64,000 bases of DNA from Halarcobacter sp. (GCA_030145305.1 JAQYVX010000007.1:124001-188000); one strand, 5' to 3'; positions 32,193 through 49,969 are shown, numbered from the stretch's first letter. A program made the numbers and translations. The notes: generated by a model not told the origin, from the letters alone.

Positions 32193-34556
32193 TTAAAAGT
32201 TATACTTTATATTAATCCCTAAAGATACTTCTTTCCCATGTTCACTATGACTACTAACTATTCCACCTGAAATATCAAGATTATTATAGGCTTTAGACTC
32301 CAGTCCAATACCAAAATGCAAACTATCTGCTCCTCTATTTTGTCCAATAAAACTTTCTTTATAGTTTGGATTAATAGCTAATGCTGCATCAATAGTACGT
32401 TCTTTGTTTTTATTTGCATACCAATCATGTTCATACTTCACAAACATTGTTGGGAAAAGATTTTCAAAATTTTTAATTGAATTAAACTTGGCATTTATTC
32501 CTAATGATGAAACTATCATATGAGCATCTGCTTTATCAACAATTAACCTACTATCATTACCTTTTTCCTTAATTTCTTCTTGCTGATAATAAGCATAATT
32601 TAATCCTATATTTGGAGATATTTTTACATTCTCAAAGCTATTTATATCATATGCAAATTCAAGTGATGAATATATTGAATGAGAATTAAATTCAGCTTTA
32701 TTTTTATTTGAAAGTGTTGCTAAAACAACATCTCTTTCTGTGCTATTTCTACCATAAGTGTATCCAATCATCCCAGTTAAATGACTGTTGCTATCTACCT
32801 TGTTATAGGCATATAATCCTAAATGAAAATTATTAGAACTAAATGATTGACTTGCCAAATCATGCTCAGACATATTATGATACCCATAACCTGTAAAGAA
32901 GCCTACATTAAAATCTTCATCTTTAATAATATCACTTCCAAGTAAGAAAGTATTTAGTTTATATTTAAAGTCACCTAAATTATTCTTACCATTTACATTT
33001 CCTTTTACATAAGACATGTCTAACCAAAAATTCTTATTATTAGAAAAATGTTTTTCTGTTTTATCTTGTACAGAAGATATTACTAAATCTATTTGTTCTA
33101 ATCCTACTGTTATAAATGAAGAATAAGGTTCTGCATGAATTGAGTCTACACTCGAAGATGCTTGTGAATTTGTTAAACTATTTAATGCAGAGGTAATGCT
33201 TGAACTAGAATTTGTATTTATTGCATTTACAAGAAGAGCTGCACCTGCAGTTTTATTTACAGTATTTATAGCATTGTGTGTTTTAAATGAAGATACAGGA
33301 AGAGTAGCTCCTGTAAGAACAACATCGTAACTATTATCAGTACCTAAGGTTAAATCCGTAAGTACAGGTAAATTTCCACCAGCTACAAATTCATACATAC
33401 TATCTATTTGAGTATTTGTATATGTTGTCCCTGAATCCTGATTATCTATTACTTTAAAAACTTTTCCATCATAATCAGAAGGTACAGTTCCGGTATTCAT
33501 TGGATTTACTTCTATCTTGACTTTATTATTTGATAGTATTTGTTGATTTGAATGAGATGAAACATCAAAAAAAGTTAATTTATCTGAAGAACTAGGTGTT
33601 GTTGTGTTAACCCTAAAATCAAATCCTAATATATCAAAACTACTTGTATTATCAATATCAAAGATTGGAGTTGTTCCTCTTGCCTTAACATTACCATCAA
33701 TCTCTACATTTGTATTATTTTCTAATGTTAAAGTTCCTCCATCGTAAATATTAACACCTGTACTATTTGGAGTGATAATTAAACCTGAAGTACTAAGTGT
33801 AAAGTTTCCATATATATTAGCTGCACCACTATTGAATTTTAAATTACCTCCATTTGTATTCAATGTGAAATCAGAACCTGTATTAATATTAAATAAAAAG
33901 GATGCATCAATTGGGTTATTTGCAATCCAATTATTAATAGAACTTGTACCATAACTATGTAAAATCACTTGATAAGGGTTATCTATAGTAAAAAAGTCTC
34001 CACCTGATTCTATATCCAGATGTCCATTATTTAGGATAATATAACTAGTACTATTGTCAGAGACACTTCCTACTCGTAATAACCATCTAACAAGGGTGTC
34101 ACCCCATCCACTTTTATCATATAATTTTAAGGTAGCATTATTCACTTCAAGATTTTTTATATGAATTTTCCTTCCCGCAGGAGAAAAACTAGTAAGTTCT
34201 AGAGTTGATGTCTCTAGCACTGGATTAGTTAATCCAGTACCATCTATTACTAAATTTTCTAGATAGCTATCTTGTTGGAAAGTATATGTAAAAGTTGTGT
34301 TGCTACTTAACGATTGTAAATAATCATTAGTTGTCGTTAGATTTAAAGTTAAAGCTTTTAGAGGATTTCCATTATTAATTGAGGTGATATTTTGAACAGC
34401 AGCTAGGTTAATACAATTTGTTCCAGCAGCACTTGTTGTACAATTATAAGAATTTGTATTATTATAGAAATTTAAATCTTCTAAAGTAACATCTGCATAA
34501 CATAATGTTGAAGAAGCAACAATTGATAATTTTAGTAATATTGATTTTTTTGACAT
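32193..34556 (-). CDS. Autotransporter (type Va) adhesin-like protein
   Basis: The 787-residue protein has a signal peptide (about 1-21), a Ser/Thr/Asn-rich beta-helical passenger (about 22-500) and a C-terminal autotransporter beta-barrel of about 280 residues ending in Phe (KYNF), the usual outer-membrane signature. The passenger has no protease or lipase motif that I can see, so adhesion or surface display is likeliest. The gene lies 34 bases after a small secreted-protein gene, probably in one operon. Confidence 0.88.
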   Translation of the reverse strand: MSKKSILLKLSIVASSTLCYADVTLEDLNFYNNTNSYNCTTSAAGTNCINLAAVQNITSINNGNPLKALTLNLTTTNDYLQSLSSNTTFTYTFQQDSYLENLVIDGTGLTNPVLETSTLELTSFSPAGRKIHIKNLEVNNATLKLYDKSGWGDTLVRWLLRVGSVSDNSTSYIILNNGHLDIESGGDFFTIDNPYQVILHSYGTSSINNWIANNPIDASFLFNINTGSDFTLNTNGGNLKFNSGAANIYGNFTLSTSGLIITPNSTGVNIYDGGTLTLENNTNVEIDGNVKARGTTPIFDIDNTSSFDILGFDFRVNTTTPSSSDKLTFFDVSSHSNQQILSNNKVKIEVNPMNTGTVPSDYDGKVFKVIDNQDSGTTYTNTQIDSMYEFVAGGNLPVLTDLTLGTDNSYDVVLTGATLPVSSFKTHNAINTVNKTAGAALLVNAINTNSSSSITSALNSLTNSQASSSVDSIHAEPYSSFITVGLEQIDLVISSVQDKTEKHFSNNKNFWLDMSYVKGNVNGKNNLGDFKYKLNTFLLGSDIIKDEDFNVGFFTGYGYHNMSEHDLASQSFSSNNFHLGLYAYNKVDSNSHLTGMIGYTYGRNSTERDVVLATLSNKNKAEFNSHSIYSSLEFAYDINSFENVKISPNIGLNYAYYQQEEIKEKGNDSRLIVDKADAHMIVSSLGINAKFNSIKNFENLFPTMFVKYEHDWYANKNKERTIDAALAINPNYKESFIGQNRGADSLHFGIGLESKAYNNLDISGGIVSSHSEHGKEVSLGINIKYNF

Positions 34557-34590
34557 TTTAACTATCCTTTTATAATATTATCTTTGCCAT

Positions 34591-34980
34591 TTATATCAAA
34601 TATGGTTTTTTTCTAAAACTTATTAAAGAACCTATACCATAATTATTATCCAATAATAAATGCACATTATTTAAATTTATTCTTGCGTAATCTTGCGAAT
34701 TTTCGAGAACTAAATCCTCAATCCAATCGTATCTAGTTGCACTTGCATCTACATCTGGGGATTTTAATTTTATAAATTCTAAAGCTGAATTATTTAATGT
34801 AAGTGATTTTGTAGAAACAAAAATATGGTTTTCAGTATTTGAATTTACTGGTTTAGTTAGATAATTTATTAATCCATATAATAAATCATTTTGTAATCTA
34901 TATTTTGAGGTATCAAAACTTTGTGAAAAAAGTGTTGAAGATATAAGTATTAATAAAACAATAATATTGCTTATTTTCAT
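34591..34980 (-). CDS. Small secreted protein upstream of the autotransporter
   Basis: The 129-residue protein has a signal peptide (about 1-19) and no further membrane segment. The mature part has no Cys, is mixed alpha/beta by composition, and ends in a YGIGSLISFR region. I do not recognise it. It is 34 bases from the autotransporter gene on the same strand and may assist or modify it. Confidence 0.65.
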   Translation of the reverse strand: MKISNIIVLLILISSTLFSQSFDTSKYRLQNDLLYGLINYLTKPVNSNTENHIFVSTKSLTLNNSALEFIKLKSPDVDASATRYDWIEDLVLENSQDYARINLNNVHLLLDNNYGIGSLISFRKKPYLI

Positions 34981-35172
34981 AATGCTATTTCCCTCATAAT
35001 ATATATTTTTATAATGTATTTTTTAATATTAAGATATAAATTCTTATAAAATTATTTATATCTAGATAAATGATTTTTTATCATTAATTCTTAATAAAAT
35101 GTTACTTTTCTGCTTTTATCCTCTTATAAAACTTGATAAAAATAAAAATCATATTTCTTTTGGAAAAATAAT

Positions 35173-35376
35173 TTGATAACAATAGTTGATACAAGTAGTG
35201 GAATGAACAAAGAAGAATTAAATAATTATGTACAAAAGTACTCTTTATTAAAAATCCAAAAAGTTTTAGAAGGAGAAAATTTAATTGAAGAGAAGGTTGA
35301 TTTATATTTTATTTTTGCATTGTCAAAGGAATCAGTATTATTTCAAAAATATATAAATAAATTTTTGAAAAATTGA
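35173..35376 (+). CDS. Short hypothetical ORF, possibly a gene remnant
   Basis: The open frame of 67 codons begins with TTG and has no good ribosome site. Its start (ITIVDTSSGMNKEEL) could be a worn GHKL-ATPase G1 box or a vWA metal site, but neither motif is intact. It stands at the head of the degraded accessory island. It may not be expressed. Confidence 0.3.
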   Translation: MITIVDTSSGMNKEELNNYVQKYSLLKIQKVLEGENLIEEKVDLYFIFALSKESVLFQKYINKFLKN

Positions 35377-35462
35377 CTTTTTAATGTATGTTATAATTTA
35401 AAAAACTATTAAAAAGTTTATTAGTAGTAGGAAAACTAAATAAAATATATAAGGTATCAATT

Positions 35463-36122
35463 ATGAAAAATGAAAATGAAATAAAAAATAATCTTGAAAA
35501 TCCAGTATTTACCAACTTAGATGTACTTTTGGATAAATCACGAGCAAAACTTATTTCATTTAGTTTATTAGGTTTTTTTATTTGGCATTATGATATAGAT
35601 ATAAAAAAAGGCTTATCCTTTTTAGGAATTATAATAAAAAATATCACTATACATGATATTTCAATAATGCTAACAATAATATTGATATATTTGCTTATAA
35701 ATTTTATTTGGATGTCATGGAATCGATTTGTTGAATGGAAGATAAGACGAACTGGGACAAGTAAAAAATTAATTAATAATACGAAAAGTTTTGCTTTTTC
35801 AGAATATGATTATCCCGAAGATGAAAAGCAAGCTAGTTTATATCACTATTGGTCTAAAAAACAAAAATATATCCAACAACTTGAAGACAAATTAAAAGCT
35901 ACAAATTTGAATGAAGGTGATTGTAAAGATTTAAATAAAAGTTTACAAGAATTAAAATCAATCTTATCTGATGAGAGAATAAAAGCTTCTTTGAAAAAAT
36001 TTGATGAAACTTTTTGGCATAAAATAAAAAGTGAAAACCGACGTTGGTTTATTTTTGATTTCTTATTACCTGCTTTAATAGCTGCTTTATCAATCATATT
36101 ATTAATTTTTATAGGAGTATAA
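35463..36122 (+). CDS. Membrane protein paired with FRG-domain gene
   Basis: The 219-residue protein has one or two helices in the N-terminal part (about 30-48 and 65-88), a charged, helical cytoplasmic stretch (about 95-190) and a C-terminal helix (about 196-218). I recognise no named domain. Its stop abuts the ATG of the FRG gene with no gap (TAA-ATG), so the two are certainly one unit. Its coding sequence is intact although its partner is frameshifted. Membrane-plus-effector pairs of this build occur in defence islands, but that role is inferred here. Confidence 0.7.
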   Translation: MKNENEIKNNLENPVFTNLDVLLDKSRAKLISFSLLGFFIWHYDIDIKKGLSFLGIIIKNITIHDISIMLTIILIYLLINFIWMSWNRFVEWKIRRTGTSKKLINNTKSFAFSEYDYPEDEKQASLYHYWSKKQKYIQQLEDKLKATNLNEGDCKDLNKSLQELKSILSDERIKASLKKFDETFWHKIKSENRRWFIFDFLLPALIAALSIILLIFIGV

Positions 36123-37018
36123 ATGGAATATGAATGCTTTAAAGAAAAAAATTGTGAAACAGCAAATGAACTTTGGGAGTTACTAAGTCCTACTAATGAA
36201 TTATTTAAAAAGCCTTGTAAGTTAATATACCGAGGACAAGCTAATGAAATTTGGAAACTTATTCCTTCACTTCTAAGGGATAAAAAAAATAATCAATTGA
36301 TACGTTTGTTTAAAAACAAAGTAAATGCATCAGAGCAGGTTTTCAATGAAGTAACAGTTTTAAATAAATTTGTAGAGTATTGTGATAATATCGGATTAAA
36401 AATACCAAATGATTCACTTAAATTTAGAGAAGAAAATCTAGATGATAATAAATTAGATAAATTTTATCAAAACCCAAAGCTTTGGCCAAATGAAGAACTT
36501 TTTGAACTTATGGCAATGGCTCAACATCATGGAGTTCCTACAAGACTATTAGACTGGATGGAGTCTCCTTATGTAGCACTCTATTTTGCTAGTTCTTCAG
36601 CTATGAAAGAATATATAAAGTTACTAGAAGAAAAAAAAAGTGTAGATGATAAGAAAATTGCCATTTGGGTCTTAAATACAGAATCAAAAAATTTATATGA
36701 TTTAAAAATTATAACTCCTCCTAGAAGTTTAAGTCAACACCTTTCTGCACAAAAAGGTTTATTTACAGTTCATCCACATATTAAGAGGACAAAGAAGGAT
36801 ATCCTGTAATCAAAAGTTTAGAAGAAGAGTTTGCTAAATTACCATATACCCCTTTATTAAAAATAACATTACCATTAAGTGAATCTATAAATTTATATAA
36901 TTTATGTGAAAAAATTGGAATGACTGCAACTACAGTATTTCCTAATACACAAGGTATTGATGTTGGGATCAAAGATACATTAAATAGATGGTACTTAGAA
37001 GATAATCTTCTTAGATAA
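36123..37018 (+). pseudogene. FRG-domain protein, frameshifted
   Basis: The intact frame gives 228 residues (36123-36809) with an FRG domain (PF08867): IYRGQANEIW near residue 35 and the hallmark QHHGVPTRLLDW near 140. Around 36783-36786 the coding continues in another frame from GAG (36785-36787) to TAA at 37016-37018, with 77 sense codons of normal composition, so the ancestral product was about 297 residues. One missing base explains it; no slippery site is visible. FRG proteins are of unknown biochemical role and turn up in defence and toxin contexts. A sequencing error is possible. Confidence 0.75.
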
Positions 37019-37053
37019 AATTAAAAAAATATACTATGATAAATCATCCATAA

Positions 37054-37260
37054 TCAACTTTTCAAATAAGCAGATTTACTCAATTCTAATTCAATAATTT
37101 TTTTTTCAAATTTTTCATAATCTTCCAAACTTAGGGTTTTAGATACATTTTTAAACTTTGATTGTGCTCTTTTAAGACTTTCTCTTCTTCTTTTGTCTTT
37201 TTTTACAATCTTCCATTTTTTCTTCAAATAATGATTATTTATAATATTATAGATAATCAC
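37054..37260 (-). CDS. Small basic protein, possible ribbon-helix-helix type
   Basis: The 68-residue, lysine-rich protein has a second half (LSLEDYEKFEKK then LSKSAYLKS) that resembles the strand-helix-helix pattern of small RHH antitoxins and relaxosome proteins. No toxin partner is next to it. It lies in the degraded island between the FRG gene and a broken membrane protein gene. Assignment is by pattern only. Confidence 0.45.
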   Translation of the reverse strand: MIIYNIINNHYLKKKWKIVKKDKRRRESLKRAQSKFKNVSKTLSLEDYEKFEKKIIELELSKSAYLKS

Positions 37261-37299
37261 TACTTAATAAATATAATCGTAAAGTTTCTATATTCAAAT

Positions 37300-37600
37300 T
37301 TAAAAAGGTATACTCATTAAGGCAAGAACACAATAATAATACAGAAGTTCTTCATATATTGCATTTAAACTAAATATCTTTTTTATAAAATATACATAGA
37401 TAATTCTTACCGTAAGTAAATCAAAAGTTATGAGTAATAACCATAAAAATCTTAAATACAATTTCATTTTCCAACTCAATATTAATTATTGAAATAATAG
37501 CAATGGTGAGAATAATTATTCCAATATACATTAGAAATAAATTTAAATAATCTTTTTTTGTAATATCCTTTTTTATTAAATAATTATATTTAAACGACAT
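37300..37600 (-). pseudogene. Small membrane protein gene, frameshifted
   Basis: An ATG at 37600 opens a frame with a charged N-terminus and a hydrophobic helix (YIGIIILTIAIISII). It stops early at TGA, but near the A5 run at 37445-37449 the coding continues in another frame through a second and third hydrophobic stretch to TAA at 37302-37300. The restored product would be about 100 residues with two or three helices. One extra base (or two lost) explains the break. The family is not recognised. Confidence 0.5.
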
Positions 37601-37634
37601 GTCTAGATCCTTTTATATTTTTAGTAACATTAAT

Positions 37635-37870
37635 CTATCTTTTTAATAAACTATCCAACCAATCAGCATACCATTGAATAAGCTCTTTCTTTTCTTCAAA
37701 ATATTTAAATTTTGATTCTCTATTATATGAAGCTTTTACTCTGTTTCTTTCTTTATGAGCTAAGCAACCTTCTATAATATCAGAATGAAAAACATGTTCT
37801 TTATAAAGATTATGTGCAGTTGTTGAAACATACATCTAAAACCATGTAGGGTAAGGAGTTTAATTATTTT
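37635..37870 (-). pseudogene. C-terminal remnant of a P4-type tyrosine integrase
   Basis: The frame from 37835 to 37635 keeps the end of a phage/island integrase, LAHKERNRVKASYNR then ELIQWYADWLDSL, including the likely catalytic Tyr in SYNR. Just upstream (37858-37835), in a frame shifted by one base, is TLHGFR, the arginine box that should precede it. The rest of the gene is gone. This shows that 35100-37900 was once, or lies beside, an integrated element. Confidence 0.8.
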
Positions 37871-37975
37871 TGTCGTTTTATTACAGTACTCACTTTCTAA
37901 AAGTTTCTAAGTAGCGTAAAAAAACAGTAATAAAACTAAAAAAGTTTGTACTTGATTGTTATTGATTTGCAGTTT

Positions 37976-38012
37976 AAAAGCCCTACAAGATAGTGATTTC
38001 ATAGGGCTTTTT
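37976..38012. terminator. Bidirectional terminator
   Basis: AAAAGCCCTA (37976-37985) and TAGGGCTTTT (38002-38011) form a 10-bp stem with T-runs on both strands. On the minus strand it ends the YciI-like gene, whose stop is 12 bases before it. Confidence 0.75.
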
Positions 38013-38023
38013 ATTATTGTTTA

Positions 38024-38311
38024 TTAATCTTTTGGCAGTAGTTTTAAAGGCACGATTTGGAATTCATCCATATTCCAAACACCATTTACAACATAGGGTT
38101 CAGTTTCAAGCCATTGATTGATTTCATCATCATTTTCAAAATTAATAAAAAGTGTAGAACCAACCATTTTATCTTCTTCTATAAGAGCCCCTGCTTCTAT
38201 TATTTTACCTTCGTCCATCATTTTTCTTGTACTTTCAACATGAGCATCTCTTACCTCAAGTCTTTTTTCTAAAGCACCTTCGTTATCATATGCGATTACT
38301 AAATATTGCAT
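38024..38311 (-). CDS. YciI-like protein
   Basis: The 95-residue protein has the ferredoxin-like YciI fold, with the conserved His in RDAHVES near residue 24 and a conserved acidic residue in the LETEPYV segment near 70. The family includes small enzymes and proteins of unknown role. It is monocistronic, with a terminator right after it. Confidence 0.82.
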   Translation of the reverse strand: MQYLVIAYDNEGALEKRLEVRDAHVESTRKMMDEGKIIEAGALIEEDKMVGSTLFINFENDDEINQWLETEPYVVNGVWNMDEFQIVPLKLLPKD

Positions 38312-38386
38312 GGAATCTCCTATTTTTTTATTGAAATAAGTATAACATTTTTATATGAAAAGTTTATAAAGGATAATTTGAAATAA

Positions 38387-38776
38387 TTAGAAAATTATAT
38401 ATTCAACAGCGTAGAGAAAAGTTAATGGGTAAATTAAAACATTCATATATCTAAATAGAGGAGTCATTTTTATATTTGGTAATATTTCTTCTAAAGGAAT
38501 TTGATTTTTCATTTTTGTCATTAAATTAAGTTTAAAAGAAATATCAAAAAATTTTATAACAACAATACTTAAAAGCCAAAAAGATTTATTATCTAAATAA
38601 ATTACTAAAAAAATTGAATAAATAAATGAAAGATTTAATAAAAAATATACGAAGATATTAGAGGTAAAAATTTTGTAGTTATTTGCTAATAAGCCATAAA
38701 GCGTAGTTGATTTTTGCCAGTTTGATTCAAAAAGTTCAACAGCAATAAATATAAAGAAAAGTGAAATAATATCCAT
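38387..38776 (-). CDS. Small four-helix membrane protein, unrecognised
   Basis: The 129-residue, very hydrophobic protein has predicted helices at about 1-18, 38-60, 65-82 and 108-128. No motif is recognised. It begins 33 bases downstream of rpoC on the same strand, separated by a hairpin (38783-38807), so it may receive some read-through. Confidence 0.6.
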   Translation of the reverse strand: MDIISLFFIFIAVELFESNWQKSTTLYGLLANNYKIFTSNIFVYFLLNLSFIYSIFLVIYLDNKSFWLLSIVVIKFFDISFKLNLMTKMKNQIPLEEILPNIKMTPLFRYMNVLIYPLTFLYAVEYIIF

Positions 38777-38782
38777 AATATT

Positions 38783-38807
38783 ACATTAGGGTTAAAAACC
38801 CTAATGT
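38783..38807. terminator. Hairpin directly after rpoC
   Basis: ACATTAGGGTT (38783-38793) and AACCCTAATGT (38797-38807) form an 11-bp stem with a 3-base loop, starting one base after the rpoC stop. On the minus strand the following bases are AT-rich but not a clean T-run; on the plus strand TTTT follows. It probably ends or trims the rpoBC transcript. Confidence 0.55.
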
Positions 38808-38808
38808 T

Positions 38809-47503
<8,695 letters not shown>

Positions 47504-47532
47504 TTACTTTTAGCTTTGTATATAAAGCGCAA

Positions 47533-47625
47533 AAGCATCCTTAAAGGATAGGGTTAAAATTTGTCCAAATTCTAACCTTAGCCTTCAAAGATGCTAATCT
47601 TTATACAAGGCGAAATGCCTTGTAT
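47533..47625 (-). promoter_or_regulatory. Structured rplL-rpoB spacer, likely processing or attenuation site
   Basis: Two stems are visible. ATACAAGGC (47603-47611) pairs with GCCTTGTAT (47617-47625). A long imperfect hairpin is built from AGCATC (47534-47539) with GATGCT (47590-47595) and inner AGGGTTA/TAACCT arms. Neither is followed by a T-run on the minus strand. In E. coli the same spacer holds an attenuator and an RNase III site; a similar task is inferred. Confidence 0.5.
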
Positions 47626-47649
47626 ACAGGGATAATTACAGTTGAGTAA

Positions 47650-48018
47650 TTATTTTAATTCTACAGATGCTCCAGCAGCTTCTAATTCAGCTTTTGCAGC
47701 TTCAGCATCATCTTTAGAGATACCTTCTTTAACTACTGCACCAGCTTCTTCAGCCATAGATTTAGCTTCTTTTAATCCAAGACCAGTTAATGCTCTAATT
47801 GCTTTAATTACATTAATTTTCTTAGCTCCAGCGTCTTTTAATATAACGTTGAATTCAGTTTGCTCTTCTACAGCCTCAGCTGCAACAGCAGCACCAGCAA
47901 CAGCAACAGGCTGAGCAGATACTCCAAATTTTTCTTCAAATTCTTTAACTAATTCTGATAATTCAAGAACTGATAAACCAGAGATATATTCTAATACGTC
48001 TTCTTTAGAAATTGCCAT
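47650..48018 (-). CDS. rplL: Ribosomal protein L7/L12
   Basis: The 122-residue acidic, Ala/Glu-rich protein has an N-terminal dimerisation helix pair, an Ala-rich hinge (about 40-52) and the C-terminal factor-binding domain (KTxx-like GLGLKEAK near 80). It is the stalk protein that recruits elongation factors such as the EF-Tu encoded nearby. It follows rplJ by 56 bases. Confidence 0.98.
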   Translation of the reverse strand: MAISKEDVLEYISGLSVLELSELVKEFEEKFGVSAQPVAVAGAAVAAEAVEEQTEFNVILKDAGAKKINVIKAIRALTGLGLKEAKSMAEEAGAVVKEGISKDDAEAAKAELEAAGASVELK

Positions 48019-48074
48019 TCAATTTTCCTTATTATTTTTTATTTTATTTTTATAAATATTAATTGCTTAAGTTA

Positions 48075-48563
48075 TTAAGCAGCCTCTTCTTCTTTTTTCT
48101 TTCTAAGAGCATCAAGCCCAATTGTAAAGTTTGTAAGTGGAGCCATCCAAGTAGCAGCAAGCATACCAAGAAGTTCTTCTCTTGATGGTAATTTAGCAAA
48201 TGCGTTAACTCTTGCAAGATCAGCAATCTCACCTTCAATAATACCTGATTTAATTTCGAACTTATCTTTCATAGAAGATGCGAATTTATCAGCAACTTTA
48301 CAAGCAGAAATTTGATCTTCTGACCATAAGAAAATATTTGTTCCAATTAATTCAACATCACCTAATTCAGCATTTTTTACAGCAACTGTAACTAATGTAT
48401 TTTTAGCAACTTGAACTTTTGTTCCATTTTCTCTAGCAGCATTTCTTAAAGTTTCTAATTCTTTATGAGAAAGACCACTATAGTCACAAACTACGATAGC
48501 TTGAGATTCTTTAAATTCAGAAGTTAAAAAATCAATAACTTTTGCTTTTTGTTGTTTATTCAT
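48075..48563 (-). CDS. rplJ: Ribosomal protein L10
   Basis: The product is 162 residues from the ATG at 48563. That start is chosen over the upstream in-frame ATG at 48590 because AAAGGAG lies 8 bases before it, inside the longer frame. L10 anchors the L7/L12 dimers on the ribosome and autoregulates by binding its own leader; an L10-leader-like structure precedes it. Confidence 0.95.
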   Translation of the reverse strand: MNKQQKAKVIDFLTSEFKESQAIVVCDYSGLSHKELETLRNAARENGTKVQVAKNTLVTVAVKNAELGDVELIGTNIFLWSEDQISACKVADKFASSMKDKFEIKSGIIEGEIADLARVNAFAKLPSREELLGMLAATWMAPLTNFTIGLDALRKKKEEEAA

Positions 48564-48595
48564 TAATAATTCTCCTTTCAAAACATCCAACTTCA

Positions 48596-48655
48596 GCAGG
48601 TTTTATAAAATACAGGAGTTGTATTTTACCGGCTATCTTCAGTTTTAATGTAGTG
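48596..48655 (-). ncRNA. L10-leader-like autoregulatory element
   Basis: On the minus strand the leader contains CTGAAGATAGCCGG, then a stem from AAATACA/TGTATTT, then CCTGCTGAAG. This is the order of conserved boxes (GAAGA..GCAGG ... CCTGC.GAGG) in the L10 leader bound by the L10(L12)4 complex. It lies 33-92 bases upstream of the rplJ start. Assigned by eye. Confidence 0.6.
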
Positions 48656-48674
48656 CTTTGAATAACACTCAAAC

Positions 48675-48695
48675 GTGAGGATTTAAAATCCTCAC
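48675..48695. promoter_or_regulatory. Perfect inverted repeat in the rplA-rplJ spacer
   Basis: GTGAGGATTT (48675-48684) and AAATCCTCAC (48686-48695) are 10-bp arms separated by one base, starting 10 bases after the rplA stop. No clear T-run follows on the minus strand, so partial termination or RNA processing is more likely than a full stop. Confidence 0.5.
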
Positions 48696-48704
48696 TATTG
48701 AATA

Positions 48705-49409
48705 TTATAATTGTTTAATATCCATTAACTCTAAAGTATCCATTTTAATAGATGGAGACATAGTTAATGATAATGCTGCATTAGTAAAATATCTACCTTT
48801 TGCAGTTGAAGGTTTTGCTTTATTAATTGCACCAACAAATGCTTCAATATTTTCTTTTAAAGCTTCTTCAGAAAAAGAAATTTTTCCAACTGCTGCTTGC
48901 ATATTACCTTTTTTATCAACTCGATAAGCTACTTGACCGCCTTTTGCATCAGTAACAGCTTTAGTTACATCCATTGTTACAGTTCCAACTTTAGGATTTG
49001 GCATTAAACCTTTTGGTCCCAAAATTCTACCTAGTTTACCAACTAGTCCCATACAATCAGGAGTTGCAATTAAAACATCGAAATCAATATTTCCAGCTTG
49101 TACTGTTTCAACTAAATCATCATTTCCAACAATATCAGCACCAGCTGCCTTTGCTTCATCAACTTTAGCACCTTTTGCAAATACTGCAACTCTAACAGTT
49201 TTACCAGTACCATGAGGAAGTACAACAGCACCTCTAATCATTTGGTCTGCATGTCTTGGATCAACATTTAAGTTAAGTGCAACTTCAACACTTTCATCAA
49301 ATTTTGCTGATTTTAATTCTTTAAGAGTTGCGCAAGCTTCTGCTAAACTATAGTTTTTATCTTCAATTTTTTCTGATAACGTTTTATATCTTTTTGAAAT
49401 TTTTGCCAT
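48705..49409 (-). CDS. rplA: Ribosomal protein L1
   Basis: The 234-residue protein is of typical length. The L1 signature is seen in the [20 protein letters not shown] region near 125-145. It binds 23S rRNA in the L1 stalk and commonly represses the L11-L1 mRNA. A small TACC-rich hairpin lies in the spacer to rplK. Confidence 0.98.
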   Translation of the reverse strand: MAKISKRYKTLSEKIEDKNYSLAEACATLKELKSAKFDESVEVALNLNVDPRHADQMIRGAVVLPHGTGKTVRVAVFAKGAKVDEAKAAGADIVGNDDLVETVQAGNIDFDVLIATPDCMGLVGKLGRILGPKGLMPNPKVGTVTMDVTKAVTDAKGGQVAYRVDKKGNMQAAVGKISFSEEALKENIEAFVGAINKAKPSTAKGRYFTNAALSLTMSPSIKMDTLELMDIKQL

Positions 49410-49506
49410 TTTTTTCCCCGCAATTTTATTTTTTTAAGAAATCATTGTTTCTTATTTGCTACCGCCTTTTAAAGCCTGGTGGTAAGGCTAGATATTTATT
49501 AGAATC

Positions 49507-49932
49507 TTATAATTCTGTTTCAATTCCCATTGATCTTGCACTTCCTGCAACAATTTTTGAAGCTTGATCTCTATCATTAGTATTTAAATCTGCGATTTTC
49601 ATATCAACAATTTCTAATATTTGCTCTTTTGTTAACTTACCAATTTTATTTTTAAGTGGATTGTCTGAACCTTTTTTGATTCCTGCAGTTCTCTTAATTA
49701 AATCTGTCATTGGTGGTTGTTTTAATATAAATGTAAAACTTTTATCTGAATATACTGTGATTTCAACTGGAATTGTAAATCCAGATTTATCTTTTGTTTT
49801 TTCATTAAATGCTTTACAGAATTCCATAATATTGATACCTCTTTGTCCAAGCGCTGGACCAACAGGTGGTGATGGGTTTGCTGCACCAGCAGGTATTTGA
49901 AGTTTTAATATACCAGTAATTTTTTTAGCCAT
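49507..49932 (-). CDS. rplK: Ribosomal protein L11
   Basis: The 141-residue protein has the L11 N-terminal domain ([22 protein letters not shown] near 10-30) and the rRNA-binding C-terminal domain ending [13 protein letters not shown]. It forms part of the GTPase-associated centre. The first gene of the rplKA pair, it is preceded by a very stable hairpin at 49970-50023. Confidence 0.98.
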   Translation of the reverse strand: MAKKITGILKLQIPAGAANPSPPVGPALGQRGINIMEFCKAFNEKTKDKSGFTIPVEITVYSDKSFTFILKQPPMTDLIKRTAGIKKGSDNPLKNKIGKLTKEQILEIVDMKIADLNTNDRDQASKIVAGSARSMGIETEL

Positions 49933-49969
49933 CGTACTTCCTTTTAAATTTTTTTATTGTTTAATGATT

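Noticed and set aside
35173-35376. vWA or GHKL-ATPase domain protein
   Set aside because: The motif reads VDTSSGM, which fits neither DxSxS nor DxGxG properly, and the frame is too short; kept only as a weak ORF.
36123-37018. Programmed -1 frameshift in the FRG gene
   Set aside because: No slippery heptamer or following RNA structure is seen at the shift (ATTAAGAGGA); mutation or sequence error is simpler.
47642-47914. Ala/Ser-rich plus-strand open frame opposite rplL
   Set aside because: It mirrors the Ala/Glu-rich L7/L12 coding sequence; no ribosome site and no homology of its own.
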